Shown here: piece after piece, positions 1-11,500 of the stretch
How the letters are laid out: each line of letters starts with the position of its first letter
Numbering within the stretch: the stretch's first letter is position 1
Origin: Mactra quadrangularis
Taxonomy: Eukaryota; Mollusca; Bivalvia; Venerida; Mactridae
Assembly (NCBI GenBank): GCA_025267735.1
Contig: CM046294.1
Location: forward strand, 8,714,001-8,778,000
Direction of reading: 5' to 3'
DNA: 64,000 nt
Notes under the pieces: generated by a model
Told to the model about the DNA's origin: nothing
Seen by the model: only the letters and a program-made list of their open reading frames with translations
Database searches by the model: none
Made by a program: the position numbers and the translations under genes

Positions 1-129
1 AACAACATTGACATTTTTATTGTTGTGACAACTTATCCATTATATTGATAATAGTTAAATACTCATGGCGACCAGTTGACCAGATCATTTTTGTTTTGAT
101 GTATTTATCTAGTTATTTTATACTAGGAT

Positions 130-396
130 AAACGCAGTGTCAACCCATTTTTAGATAATATTACGACGACACAACCACCTAACCTAGCTTTTCTCGACCC
201 TTGTGTATAACCAAAACTCACATAATCTTCTACAAGACTGGCAACTTCTAAATGTACAGTATTAATGAAGGAGATGAACATTTTTGACCCTTTATCATGG
301 AACTGTATACGCGCTCGGGTGGTATTCTAACCCGTACAGCCTTCTGGATACTAGATTCGAAACCCGGCGTGCTACCAACTTTCTACAGACCCGGTT
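130..396 (-). repeat. SINE-B remnant (tRNA-derived)
   Basis: This is a diverged member of the SINE family best seen at 43193-43473. Shared landmarks are CCTAACCTAGCTTT, the CCCTTGTGTATAACC block, and a degraded tRNA-like head near 350-390 (GTGCTACCAACTTTC, ACCCGGTTG). It lies in the gene-free left flank. Confidence 0.6.
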
Positions 397-554
397 GATC
401 TATTTAATGTTTTTCTATTACAGTCGATTCATGGACCACTAATAATGTTTTATATGCAGTAAAATTCCGCAGATCTTAGTGTCTTAGTGTCCTAAGTGCG
501 TTATTTGAATAAAAGAAAGTCCCTAAAATAAACATATCCGCTATTAAGACAATC

Positions 555-955
555 TTATCAAAACCCGATCTCAATTTTCCGCTCGACTACACGCCAATTT
601 AGATCTGGCTGTTTTCTTATAAGGGTCACGCTCAGGTGTCCTTTTCTTATTATAATATTCAAGACGAAATCGTTATGTTTAGTAGGCCTAACTTGTTTAT
701 ATCGTCTTCGTCACGCAATTTGAAATGAGCTGTCCAATCACAGACTGTGAATAATACCGCTGTCAAATTAGCTCGCAAACCTTGGTCTAAAAATTGAATT
801 ACTGGCAATGCTATTACTAGTGTTTTATTTAGATGAAAGCTACGCATTGATTGGTCAACATAAAGGTCATCTCGACGTGACCTCCATGCAAACCTTAGAG
901 ATCCTGTACGGCAACGCTCTCATGATATCTGTTTACGGAGATTGCTATAAAGACT
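555..955 (-). repeat. Element E, half-length copy
   Basis: It carries the terminal signature AACCCGATCT and the internal blocks AACTTGTTTATATCGTC, GTCCAATCACAGACTGTGA and CTCGCAAACCTTGGTCTA, shared with copies at 6.7, 12.5, 25.7, 43.8 and 51.1 kb. The full palindromic version is at 25708-26351. The short open frame here is not a gene. Confidence 0.7.
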
Positions 956-1360
956 GTTTATTTTAATGATCATGACAAAGTAACTTACTGCACGTATTTT
1001 CAACATTTTTGTGCGTGCGTGTGATTTTTCATCTCTATATTTTTATAATAAACAAACAAACATTAAAAGCATGACAACGTCTGGTTACCGTTAACATGTG
1101 ATGGACGTTTAAGCAATACAATAATCTTGTTTATTTCATTACCTGTCAATCATCATACCATATGACAGAAGGCAGGTGCATATCAAAACATGGTTACCTA
1201 TTATACTCGTTAATTAGATAATTTAACATAGAACACCTTCGTACGAATATACCGACTTTTCGAAGTTTATGAGAGCCTATGCTGCAATTAGCGTGTCTTA
1301 TGAGGTTAAGTTTTTTTTTAACTCATGTATCTTCAACACTATCCCAGATTGCTATTATTA

Positions 1361-1527
1361 CAGTAAAGTTCCGCTATTAAGACCAGCAAAATCGATGGTC
1401 TTAACAGCGATTCGGTCTCTTTATAGAGACCCTTATGTTCACAAATTACGCATTTGGGTCTAAATAATTCTAAAAAATCGCATGGTTTTGAAATAACAAA
1501 AGTGGTCTTAATAGCGGAAATTTACTG
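1361..1527. mobile_element. Tc1/mariner-type MITE, 167 bp
   Basis: Inverted ends CAGTAAAGTTCCGCTATTAA and TTAATAGCGGAAATTTACTG are flanked by TA on both sides (1359-1360 and 1528-1529), the Tc1/mariner target duplication. There is no coding capacity. Diverged relatives appear near 14150-14320, 52450-52665 and 53340-53400. Confidence 0.8.
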
Positions 1528-1735
1528 TAGTATTATATTAACTTGGGCGACATCAGTTATACTGTGAATTAACATAACTCTGGGTGAATTATATTCAGAG
1601 TTATGTCCGTTTTTATACTCATTGAAATAAGGTGGAAATAAGAGTTTTTGCAGAGTGGACTATCTTAAATATTAAGTTAATGTAGATAAGTAAGTAAAAT
1701 TAATATTTGCTTGTTCATTAGTACTACATTGTTAA

Positions 1736-2030
1736 CAGGGGCGAATCCAGGATTTTTTTCTAGGGGGGTCCGAACTTTTCTAGGGGGGTCCGAACTTTTC
1801 TAGGGGGTCCGACTCTCGAACCACAACCACATTTTACACATTTTTCTGGAAAAAAAATGCAACATATTGATAATATTAACTAAATAGAACAACATGACCA
1901 ATACATCTATGTAAAGCACCGAAAAAATGCTTCATGCTACTTTAAAATGACACTAATGGACAGGTACATTTTCCAAATTCTAGGGGGGGGGGTCTGGATC
2001 CCCCGGATCCCCCCGCTGGACCCGCCTATG
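1736..2030. mobile_element. MITE with CAGGGGCGGATCC-type ends, copy 1
   Basis: The left end is CAGGGGCGAATCCAGG and the right end, inverted, is CATAGGCGGGTCCAGCGGGG. Near the left end a G-rich 22-bp unit (TTTTCTAGGGGGGTCCGAAC) is tandemly repeated about three times. It shares its interior with the copy at 20555-20849 (CACCGAAAAAATGCTTCAT; ACTAATGGACAGGTACATTT). Confidence 0.75.
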
Positions 2031-2413
2031 GATAAGAAGGGCCATTACCCTGGGTAAAATATATCACGTGAAGTTCATATTAAAACAAAGAGGCCATGAT
2101 AGGTTATATGCTAAACGATTGCTAATGCATCCAAAGTTGGTGGTCAATTTGAAAAAAGTGTATTTTGGCATCCCTGTCTACGAAAGGTTTTATAACTGTC
2201 AAACGGTTATTAATAATATTGTACTCACAAACAACACTCCCTCGTGAGTGAAAAGTAAAACATAATTAAGGACTTTAGTCAGTTATCTTTTCTTGATAAA
2301 ATCTGAAGCAATCCAATTAGTAAGTAGGTCTCTACATTTGGAATCCTCGGATTTTATCATTGAATTTCTTTGTAAGGATAACAAAATATTTCAACTTATA
2401 TCTTTCTTATTAA

Positions 2414-3015
2414 CCCTTAATCGCTCAATCCCGCATTTTTACGTGTCTAGACCCCCCCTCCAAAATGGCTGCCACGGCCTTGAAAATGGTGTTTTTTAAC
2501 TGGAATAAGTGAATTTCACTTAAGGATAGTTGTCCCCAAAAAATGAGCTTTTTTGCGCGCCTCAGTCACAAAAAGATGTCTCAGGGGGGTTCCAAAGGGG
2601 GGATGTGCCCCCCTTTGTTGCTTGGGTGTGAAGGAGGCGCAGCGCCCATCATCGCCAGAAAAAAAGTGAGTGCAGAGAAATGGCGCCAAATGCTAATAGG
2701 AAAACACGTTTTCAGTATCTGAAAAGACCTGGCACTTTAGACCTCAATTTTGGAAAATATTACTGTTTGAAGTGCAAATGTGGGGTGGAAAAAGAGCGAA
2801 AATTGCATTTTTTGCCGTTTTTGCTCCGCCCCAGCGTTGCCATGGTAACGGGGATCGGGGCTCAACTTGGTTTTTTTGAAAGACATTCACCCAGGTAATA
2901 ACTTGGTCAAGTTGCATATCTGTATGATAAGTAGTAATGAAATTAGAGCATCTTGAAATAGCCCTTGCGCGTAATGGTGAAAAAATGGCTTCAACATGTC
3001 GCAACCAGTAAAGGG
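2414..3015. mobile_element. piggyBac-type MITE, 602 bp
   Basis: It is bounded by TTAA at 2410-2413 and 3016-3019, with ends CCCTTAATCGC and CCAGTAAAGGG. TTAA followed by CCC is the piggyBac hallmark. No transposase is present, and the small open frames inside are incidental. A shorter internally deleted relative is at 53407-53655. Confidence 0.8.
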
Positions 3016-3599
3016 TTAATTAAGATTTTAACAGAAGTGATGGAATTTAGATAGTTCTTTACCCTAAAAATACTTAGCCTGAAAATCAAACAAATTAAAT
3101 GATTTACAAAAAAGTTATCTAAGATTAATTTTGGCAAATTGACATATAAAGATAAGGGTAAAATCCGAGTAATCCAACTAAGAGGACCAACCTATTTGAA
3201 GAGTATACAAGGGGAAATAACTGACTAAAGTCACTTATTGTTTGTTAAAGGGCGGTCTTGTTTTATAATGCTTGACAAGATTCACACCAAATTTGACCGA
3301 AATAGTTTTGACAAATTTAGCGAAGAGCACATGTACGAATCGTAAAAATGTCGTTAATGATGAATTAATACTCACTGTATATGAAAAACATATATGACCA
3401 AAATATACTTTTGATGTCAAAAACTATAAAAAACAACAATAACATACATGACAGACTGATATTCATGAATATTTTATAGATGTATTATGTTTATGAAACA
3501 AGTAAAATCACACATGGCAGAGAAATATTACTATCAGTCATGACAAATGTATAAATACGCTGTCAACTTAAGTTCAAAGCCTGAGTTTGTATTTTATAG

Positions 3600-3795
3600 G
3601 ATAAAGCAACACAGTTCATATTACAGCGGTCAGTCAAACTACTCACCGTTCCTAAAAAGTCTAAATCTCTGGATTTAGCGGTAAACCAAGAACTGTCAAA
3701 AATTTTCGCCACTGACTGATAACTGCTCTATTTGTCGTGGGATTAGTGGTAGGAAGAAGAATTTCCGTGAAATCATTATCAGAATTTTGTAACTA
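3600..3795 (-). repeat. SINE-A fragment (3' part)
   Basis: It matches the body of the SINE at 47446-47759: GCGGTCAGTCAAACTACTCA, CTAAATCTCTGGATTTAGC and CACTGACTGATAACTGC. The tRNA head is missing. Confidence 0.65.
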
Positions 3796-5414
3796 GCGTT
3801 GAAATATGCTCTCAGTTAAAGTGGTCGTAAAATTACTTAAGTTCTTTGGAGAGTCTGTCCCTCTCCTATTTCTCCATTATGACACTAGATTAAGTGTTGA
3901 CGAACAGCAGAGCGATGTCATAAAAGGCAAATTTTAATTAGTTTATTAGTGCTTTGATCATGTGATCGCGTGGTTAAATGTAAGCCGCAAAAGGTCTTAC
4001 TTTTCTTATAAAAAACCAATGTTTCATCAATCGATAAATAAGTACCACATGTAGTAAAAATTAAACGAAAAAAGCGAGCATCAAACTCCCTGCAGCGGTT
4101 ATTTCCATTTATTAAATTAATAACCACTGCCACTATAAGTAAATTCGTCCCTCAGAGAGACGAATATTTTTTCATATTTGCTTTGACCTTTTAATATTTT
4201 CTATAAATTGATTCTTCTTGTAGTAGATTTATAGCTGAAAATGTAATTGTTGTGGAAACAAGTAATGCTGATGTTCAAAGTAGATAAAGATAAACACAAT
4301 AAGTTGATCATCCACGGAATTTCTGAAAAAAATGGGGCGAGCGAGCGAAGAAAACAAACTTAATTCAGTTGCTTTATATAGCGGTTTAACCAAATTTTTA
4401 TGAGCGAGCGAGAAAATAATTTTGTGTTAAAACGTGTTAAAATTAGGGTGCGAGCGAATCCATAGAACACATGATCAATTTGTTGTGGCCTAATAAATAA
4501 TTTGTAAAAATAACGAAAATTCTTTTCACACGAAACACCGGTTGAGTGAAAACAATACTTTTAATCAGTCACTTGTTTAAAACTAAAAAATGAGAATATA
4601 AGTCATGTCCTTATTGATAGGGATTTGATAGTGAATCTTCCCGTACTTAGGATATGGAATAAGTTTGATCAATCTATGTTCTTCTACCCTTTTCCGCAGC
4701 AGTGTTTTCAGGACAATCGCCATTTTTAGACTTTCGACGATTTCGCCGAAAGGCTTAAGTTATACCAAAAATTGAAAACTATGGACGAACATGCCTTACC
4801 AGTTTAACCTGCGGAGTGATACATGTGTCTCTGATTTACTACGCAGTCAATTTCTAGGCGATAAAAAAGTTCCGTGTCCTGACTCGTCTGTTTAATGTAA
4901 TAATACTACGGTCATTTATCGTATTATTTAAAGTTTAAGTTGTTCTACAGTATTGTAGCATATTTATCATATTAAACTGCACCAATGAACCTACAGAATT
5001 TGTATGTAAAGTGTACAGGGGAAAACTGTACTTCAAGATTTTGCATGGAAAGAACAGGAAAATAATTTTTTTATAATACAGGGTAGAAAAAACATATCGC
5101 CCGCATTTTATGCTTGGCTCGATTCGTACTTGAATCTTATGTGTAAGCAGTAATTATTAGTATGAATTTGTTGGATTTCAATGTGCACGAAAGTCTTTCT
5201 GTATTTCAATACTTTAATTGTCACAAGGTATAACAAGCGTCACGTAATTTACGTGTCGGCAGTGGTTAAGTTGCAAAGAGTGAGTAAGCACTGTAATGCG
5301 TTTGAGAGGGTTAGGCGAGTCATCCATCACCCATAACTTAACCAAATGTTGTTAACAATTTGTGTTACAACAATATCAACAAACAGATTAAGTTATTTGT
5401 TTCTTTTTTTCCAG
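3796..5414. other. Unassigned stretch
   Basis: I see no convincing gene or repeat here. A few GAGCGAGCGA-containing segments occur near 4335-4460. If the exon at 5415 belongs to a gene, its 5' exons may lie here or further left, but no signal-peptide exon could be identified. Confidence 0.4.
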
Positions 5415-5612
5415 GGACGTAGAGGTGGAAGACGCCGTAATAGAGGTGGCGAAGAAAGAGAAGTACGTCGTAGACGAGCTATTAACCCTGACCCCTGGGA
5501 TTATCTTTACAATGAATGTACAGGGGGTTGGGAGTTTGACCTTGGTTGTAGCGCACGTGGAGCTAACGTGTGTTGTTATTCCTCCAATAGCAACTCACCA
5601 ACCAGGAAATAG
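5415..5612 (+). CDS. Candidate exon: Arg-rich, Cys-containing secreted peptide
   Basis: A good acceptor (T-rich tract then CCAG at 5411-5414) opens a 66-codon frame. It begins GRRGGRRRNRGG, passes a tetra-Arg, and continues AINPDPWDYLYNEC to a Cys pattern C-x10-C-x7-CC before a TAG stop. The stop coincides with a strong donor, TAG|GTAGGT at 5613. A possible next acceptor is at 6332, which would make that exon 3' UTR. The pattern suggests a precursor cleaved after RRRR with a small disulfide-containing C-terminal peptide, such as an antimicrobial or signalling peptide, but I do not recognise the family. A second frame (starting DVEVEDAVIEVAKKEK) is also open from acceptor to donor, so the reading frame is not settled. 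No upstream exon or signal peptide was found. Confidence 0.4.
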   Translation, partial: GRRGGRRRNRGGEEREVRRRRAINPDPWDYLYNECTGGWEFDLGCSARGANVCCYSSNSNSPTRK

Positions 5613-5636
5613 GTAGGTATACGTGTGTGTTGTTTC

Positions 5637-5998
5637 TAGGGCTGTCACGATACGCCAGAAGCATATCGCGATATAGTGCAATACGCTGGCATCGTACCAC
5701 GATATATTGTGTTTTTTTAGATTCGTTGTGCCTCCGCTGTATTTAACTGCAAATCTTACATGCAACTACTGATAGAATCTAGCCTCTTTAAGTATTTACG
5801 GTCATTTAGGACTGTGACGCGCCCAACATTTGAATTCTTGTAACTCAAGGTTAGATGGAATGAACAATCGAAAAACTGACGTTTCGCTTTTTCCGATGAA
5901 ATAAAAAATATCGCAAAATACCGGTACGTTAAAATCGTACCGCAGTACATTGTACGTATTGCTGCAGCTGCGTATTGCAATTTACCGGTATATTGTGA
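5637..5998. mobile_element. Probable hAT-type MITE, 3' end truncated
   Basis: The left end TAGGGCTGTCACGATACGCC is hAT-like. The right side ends ACCGGTATATTGTGA, which matches the inverted left end except for its last bases. A 15-bp direct repeat ACGTGTGTGTTGTTT flanks it (5621-5635 and 5999-6013), longer than the usual 8-bp hAT duplication, so the boundary history is uncertain. Confidence 0.5.
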
Positions 5999-6654
5999 AC
6001 GTGTGTGTTGTTTTCCTTACGTGTACGTGAAGTAATAATTAACTGACTATGCAACCACACCCAGTAGAAGTGACTAAAGTATGTTACAGTTATAGCAAAA
6101 GCTGTTGTTGTGCAGAGAATTTGTTCTGCAGATGAACTGCTCTGCTGTATCTTTTAATTGGTATGAAATTGTATCATGCAGAGTAGTTCTTAGTCACTAA
6201 CAGAAGTGTGTTCCTAGTAACGGTGAGTAGGTTTATTTACCGCGTTATATCAACTATACAATGTGTTGCTTAACCCTACATCAAATAGCTTCATATTCTT
6301 TATAATACTGTTTTTATAATATTTATTTCCAGATCGTCACAGTGAACATGACATAAACAGATTCACCATCAAAGTTCATCAAAGTTGATGTCACTTCCGC
6401 CGTCCATCTTAGGTCGTATTTTCCACACTCATGATCGTACCATCTTTAAGCGTGTTCAACAGTCCGTGTTCTATTGTTGTATATAAAAGTATATACCCAA
6501 GAATCGCAATACCTATCTTCTTTTTCTTTTCCCAGTTTAATTTAACATCATACAGTAATTTCATATGTGCTTTGGGAACAGTCGAACTGTTGGCCCGAGG
6601 TAGAGGGAATAGTGTTTTGAACAGATTCCAGAGGCCGTAGGGCGAGGGAAACTG

Positions 6655-7039
6655 TCAATCTCCGTAAACAGAGATCCTGTAGAGCGTTGTCGAACTGGAT
6701 CTCTACTTAGTCAATGCAAGGTCACGCCGAGATGAACTTTGTGTCGACCAATGAATGTTTAGCTTTCATCTAGACCAAAACACTATAAATCACATTTTGA
6801 TTTCGTAATTTCTATTTTTAGACCAAGGTTTGCATGCTAATTTAACAGTCTGTGATTGGGTGGCTCATTTCAAAATGCGTGACGTAGTCGATGTAAACAA
6901 GTTACGTATCATAACAATTTCGTCATGAATATTATGATGAGAAAAGGTCACCTGAACGTGACCTTCGTTTGGAAAAGGCCAGATCTAAATTAGCGAGTAT
7001 GCGAGCAGTAAAATTTTAGATCGGGTTTTAATCAGATTG
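6655..7039 (+). repeat. Element E, half-length copy
   Basis: It reads from GATCCTGTAGAGCGTTGTCG through ATTTCTATTTTTAGACCAAG to the terminal signature TTTTAGATCGGGTTTTAATC. It is opposite in orientation to the copy at 555-955. Confidence 0.7.
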
Positions 7040-7532
7040 GGGAAACAGTTTAAAACACTATTCCTGACACCGAGGAACAACAGTTTGACTGTTTATATTT
7101 GAAGATATTACCACTTGACACAAGCGGGTAGCCTTTCTGTGCGAGCTCTTGTTCTTTCCTGCTGGTAAAATGGCGACCACGGAATTGACCTAGTCGCAAG
7201 AAATGACTCCTGTATGTTACTAGGTATGTTACCATAGAAGTCATCAAATCTAGATATATCAAAATCATTGATTCTTTCTCTTCCTATTTAGTAAGAGTAA
7301 CTACAGAACAGAACAGAACAGAACAGATAATTTATTTCAGATAAGTACATAGTACATAATCTTGTTTACATAGAAACAATAATCATTACAAATTTTAATA
7401 CAATAACTTCAACATATTCTTCATATACCGATACAATGCATATACATATACTATATACGCAATTACACATACATACATGTATATATACATACAATGACAT
7501 CATTATTAAAATAATAATACTCATACATGGTT

Positions 7533-7620
7533 TTAGTGAAGGACGCTATTATTCATAAGATATTTGTGATGCTGATTTGATGACATAGGATCGGGTAAGT
7601 AGGAGAATGAACAATATGTG
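7533..7620 (-). pseudogene. Displaced former C-terminal tail of the cyclase (candidate)
   Basis: If the hAT element and one TSD copy are ignored, the frame of candidate exon 10 continues through the junction (MFN then ITYCSFSYLPDPMSSNQ) and stays open to a TAA at 7533-7535. In this A+T-rich sequence an open run of this length in the right frame is modest but real support. The alternative is a chance open frame. Confidence 0.35.
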
Positions 7621-8496
7621 ATATTAAATAGGGATGGGTATTGCCGGAAATTTCGTATTGCGATATATTGCGATACGCAACAGCGTATTGCAATTCGTAT
7701 TGCGATATATTGGGAGTTTAGAACATAAGCTTTTTTCAGCACCCATGCTTGTATTTTACTGACAATATTAAGATTCAACACAATTATACATTATTGCAAA
7801 CATTTAAGACTCGACTTTTGTCCAGTAAAATAAGCATTATTACAAATCTTACTTTAAATCGAATGTTCCTTTGCGACACTATGCTGATAGACTGGTAGTG
7901 TCAGCATGCCAATTGTGAATTACATATTAAGCATTAACCCATTGCCACATAGAGTTTTTTCTGATTTGCCTTCTGCCAAATAATGGGTAAAACATCCACT
8001 GTAATACACTGTATGCATGGAGGTGTACTGGAAAGTGTGCAAGTGTTGCAAGTAACACCTACTGAGTTTAGGGGTTTAGAATGGTTTGTAGCAGTTTATT
8101 TATAAACAAAATAAGAAAAAGTTAAGATTGAAATAAAATATTGATAATGTCAACTTAATTTTAAGAAAACATATATTCCTTTCGTATTTAACTCAATACC
8201 AATTCATATTTTTTATCAATTCCAACACCACTACTTAATGTTAAAGTCGTTACAGGTCAATACTTTATACAAGACCTTTATGCTAAAAATATATTAAAGG
8301 AAAACCAAAAATGAAATAGTTTCCGGTCAAATTCTGCTACAAATAATGCAAAACAGGTTCGAGTATGCAGTATTAGTCTATTAGATAAAGATAAAAATAT
8401 CGCGATATATTGCGGGACCGTATCGGTACGTATTGTGTTTGAAACGTATTGCAATATACCGGTATACCAGTATTATCGCGCATCCCTAATATTAAA
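7621..8496. mobile_element. hAT-type nonautonomous element with 8-bp TSD
   Basis: The element proper is 7629-8488 (860 bp). It begins TAGGGATGGGTATTG and ends CGCGCATCCCTA, an imperfect terminal inverted repeat. The flanks are ATATTAAA at 7621-7628 and the same at 8489-8496, an exact 8-bp target duplication as expected for hAT. The subterminal regions are rich in CGATATATTGCG-type motifs. No transposase is encoded. It appears to sit inside the terminal exon of the cyclase gene. Confidence 0.85.
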
Positions 8497-8534
8497 CATC
8501 TTTACTGAAACAACACCAAACTTCTCTTGACCAG
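8473..8534 (-). CDS. NIT-GC exon 10, candidate terminal exon running into a hAT element
   Basis: The acceptor (TTTGTTTTAGTGCAG) and phase fit exon 9. It reads [15 protein letters not shown], enters the inserted hAT end, adds IRDAR and stops at 8473-8475. The last residues are therefore transposon-encoded. A nearby alternative acceptor (TTTTAG|TG) would give a different 12-residue tail ending in its own stop before the element. Confidence 0.4.
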
Positions 8535-11500
8535 CTGCACTAAAACAAACAATTCACAATTTGCAGGAATCATCGCTTTTACACGCTAATGTTTTTATAT
8601 ACCCATATGCTCCAGTTTGAAGCCTAGCGGAGTTGTTTTGTAACTTTTTTGTTGAAAATTTGCCAGTTTAGTTTAACCGGTAGTTGATAAGTCTAGTGTC
8701 ACCAAGTCAGAGATATAATGAAAACAAAATATAAAAAAGCACATACAAATATCACAGTACATAGTTTATACATCGTGCCATGTTTTTATAAATATTACTA
8801 TGACATATTTCTGTTACCTTCCAACCAGAACGTTTGTATCAATCCTTTACCCTGTAAAATAAAACAACGATGAAATGAGAATAGTGTGTGGAATCACGTG
8901 ACCTATAGGGTTCAAAACACGGAAAAAATGACGACCAGTCACCTAGAATGTCATCTAAAAATCTCTCAACTCGTTCAAAACCTCGAGGTAATCTAGAACT
9001 TTAGAACCGCTGTCGGGTTGGGAGAACTACCACTAGAAAGAGAACTTTTTGCTGCTTAGACTGCACTAGGTCTGATAAAAATCGGTTATGTATAAATGTC
9101 CCTTGCCTTGTCTTTTTCATCTAAATTTGTTGATCTGGTCGTCAATTTTGCCGCGTTAGGAACCATTTAGGTCACGTGATTCCAGACACTGGAGGAGATA
9201 CATTCAATAAGTAATACAACCCCTAAAATAACTTAAATTTTAAACTTGATAAACATAAAAAGTATATCATGCAACACATTTTACATAACCTTGTTCTCTT
9301 AAATTCAACAACACAATTTAATTCTACATTGAAATATGAATTAATTGTATTGTCGTTCATTATATGCTATCCAGTGGAATACCGTTATTTATCGGTGAAA
9401 AAGTTCGATATTCCACTGTTCTGAAACAATAAAATAAATCTGTTATTTCTCAGTTTGTATGCGCCGTTCTGGTGACATACCATACTTAAACTTTTAAAAA
9501 AGCCAGTTTGAAGCATATAATAAACAGAAAATTTGTTTATTTCAGAGTAAGATACATGTATATTTATTTCACTCGTGAGCTAATGATATTATAATTTCAT
9601 TTATATATAATATATATTATATTTTCAATCGTGGCTACGTGACACTCGTGAAAATATTGCACCACCAGTAGGGCGTTCAGTTACCGCGAACGTTTCGTAA
9701 CGTTCCGTAACGTTCGCTTACAGTCATTATTGAACGGTCTGTTAGCGGAAAACGTTTAAGGCCAACAGCTAACGGTTTTAGTATATAGTACGCGAGTATG
9801 AAACAACCTGAAACAAAATAGTTCCAGCACATTTTGCAAATTAGTAACTGCCAACGAAGTCGGCGGTGTTACTCCCGTTGATTTAGATCAATACATTTAC
9901 AAAAAAAAACATTGACAGTTACATTGAAGACGAAAACTGTAAATTATTTGGTGTCAGAGCTTTGCTGAAAAAGTAAGGCGAATCTATTCAACATGACAGT
10001 GCAAAAGGTCGGTGAATTCGATGAGCGTATTAATGGCAGTTGATCAGAGGTTATGGTTAAGGAAGCTTATAGACTATGTTTTAGTATATAGCATCCATTG
10101 CTAATCTTAAATGAACATTTAAATGAGAAAACAAGTCCTCCTCTCCGAATTCTCTTGTCCGCCATCTTTAAACGTTCGCACTTCAACGGATCGTTCAATT
10201 AACCGTTCATAACGGTAACGGTGATTGGCAAACGTTAAATGCTTACTGAACGCAGGGCAGGTCACTCGTGAAATAAAAATCGATCATACACCGAAATAAA
10301 CAAATATCCTCCATACATTTGATTTTTAGCTCAATATAACAGTATGTTCATTTGTATCACAACGACAGAATATCGAACGCTGTGATCATAAATCATCGCA
10401 TTTTCATCATTTGTACGATAAAATATTAAGAAAAATACTTCACAAATGTATTAGTCCAAATGTTCATATAGAAAAGATACACATGTAAATCACTAAAAAG
10501 GGCTGGCTTGGTCAAGCGGATACGACGATGGACTAAAGTCTTCGCTAGTTCGAATCGCATCCTTCAAGAAAAAAACTTAACACCAATGCTTTAAATGGCT
10601 AATTTAAGCTGTAAAAATTACAATGAAAAACAAAAACATTACAGTAGTCAAGTATTACCTTCACTTCAACTGGACCTTTCTGTTTAATGATATAATCATT
10701 GGTTGTCAGTTTGAGCAATTCAGCTGATGCTTGAGACATCTGTATTCTGAGAGCTAGATAAAACAAACAATAACATTTACTATTGAATAATGGTAAGGAT
10801 AGAGTCCAACGATGGTCCCGTAATATATATGTACGAATGGCATGGTTCATGTAATAGTAGAGTGACTCAAAAGTGGCTGAGTTAAGAATAGGCCCATTTT
10901 TGGCGATATATTTCTCCATACTTTGGTAAATCACTTGGTGTTTGGTAAAAATGGTTATTAATCATCAGAGTCAATCCAATTCTAATATGTAGAGGCTATT
11001 TAGGTATATTTACATGGAATTGTGAATAGTAGAGGTGCAAAACACCTCCAAATAAGCTTTTCCAGAAATTTGATGGCCATCTTGGACGCCATTTTGGATT
11101 TCCGGGCCCGCACTGAGTGACGATAAAAATGATTATCGGTTCCATACACTTGATACATCAACGAACATTTGGTTACTTGTATATGACATTTCGTGTTCTA
11201 AATTGTGGACCACCTCTTCCCCAAAATCAGCCAATTGTCACTCCACTATAATATTAATATGAAATATTGTGTAGTAGATGTGAAATTATTATTATAGCTC
11301 TAATTTGCTATTGACAGGGACGAATGTTCTACACGCGAATCGTCCTCAGGTAAACGAAACTTTGCATCACGTCATGTGCACTTATTTCGTCAATTTCAAA
11401 AGGTAGCCACCATTCTACAATAAACTATAATTAATCGTCTCATGCATTTGCCAATAAAATTGACCTTTCCCTCAACAACAACTTTGCTATAACAGTCAAT

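Noticed and set aside
2680..2898. 72-codon open frame MAPNANRKTRF...
   Set aside because: It lies wholly inside the piggyBac-type MITE and the opposite strand is open too; no family resemblance.
10500..10566. Functional tRNA gene
   Set aside because: A- and B-box-like sequences are present but acceptor and anticodon stems do not pair.
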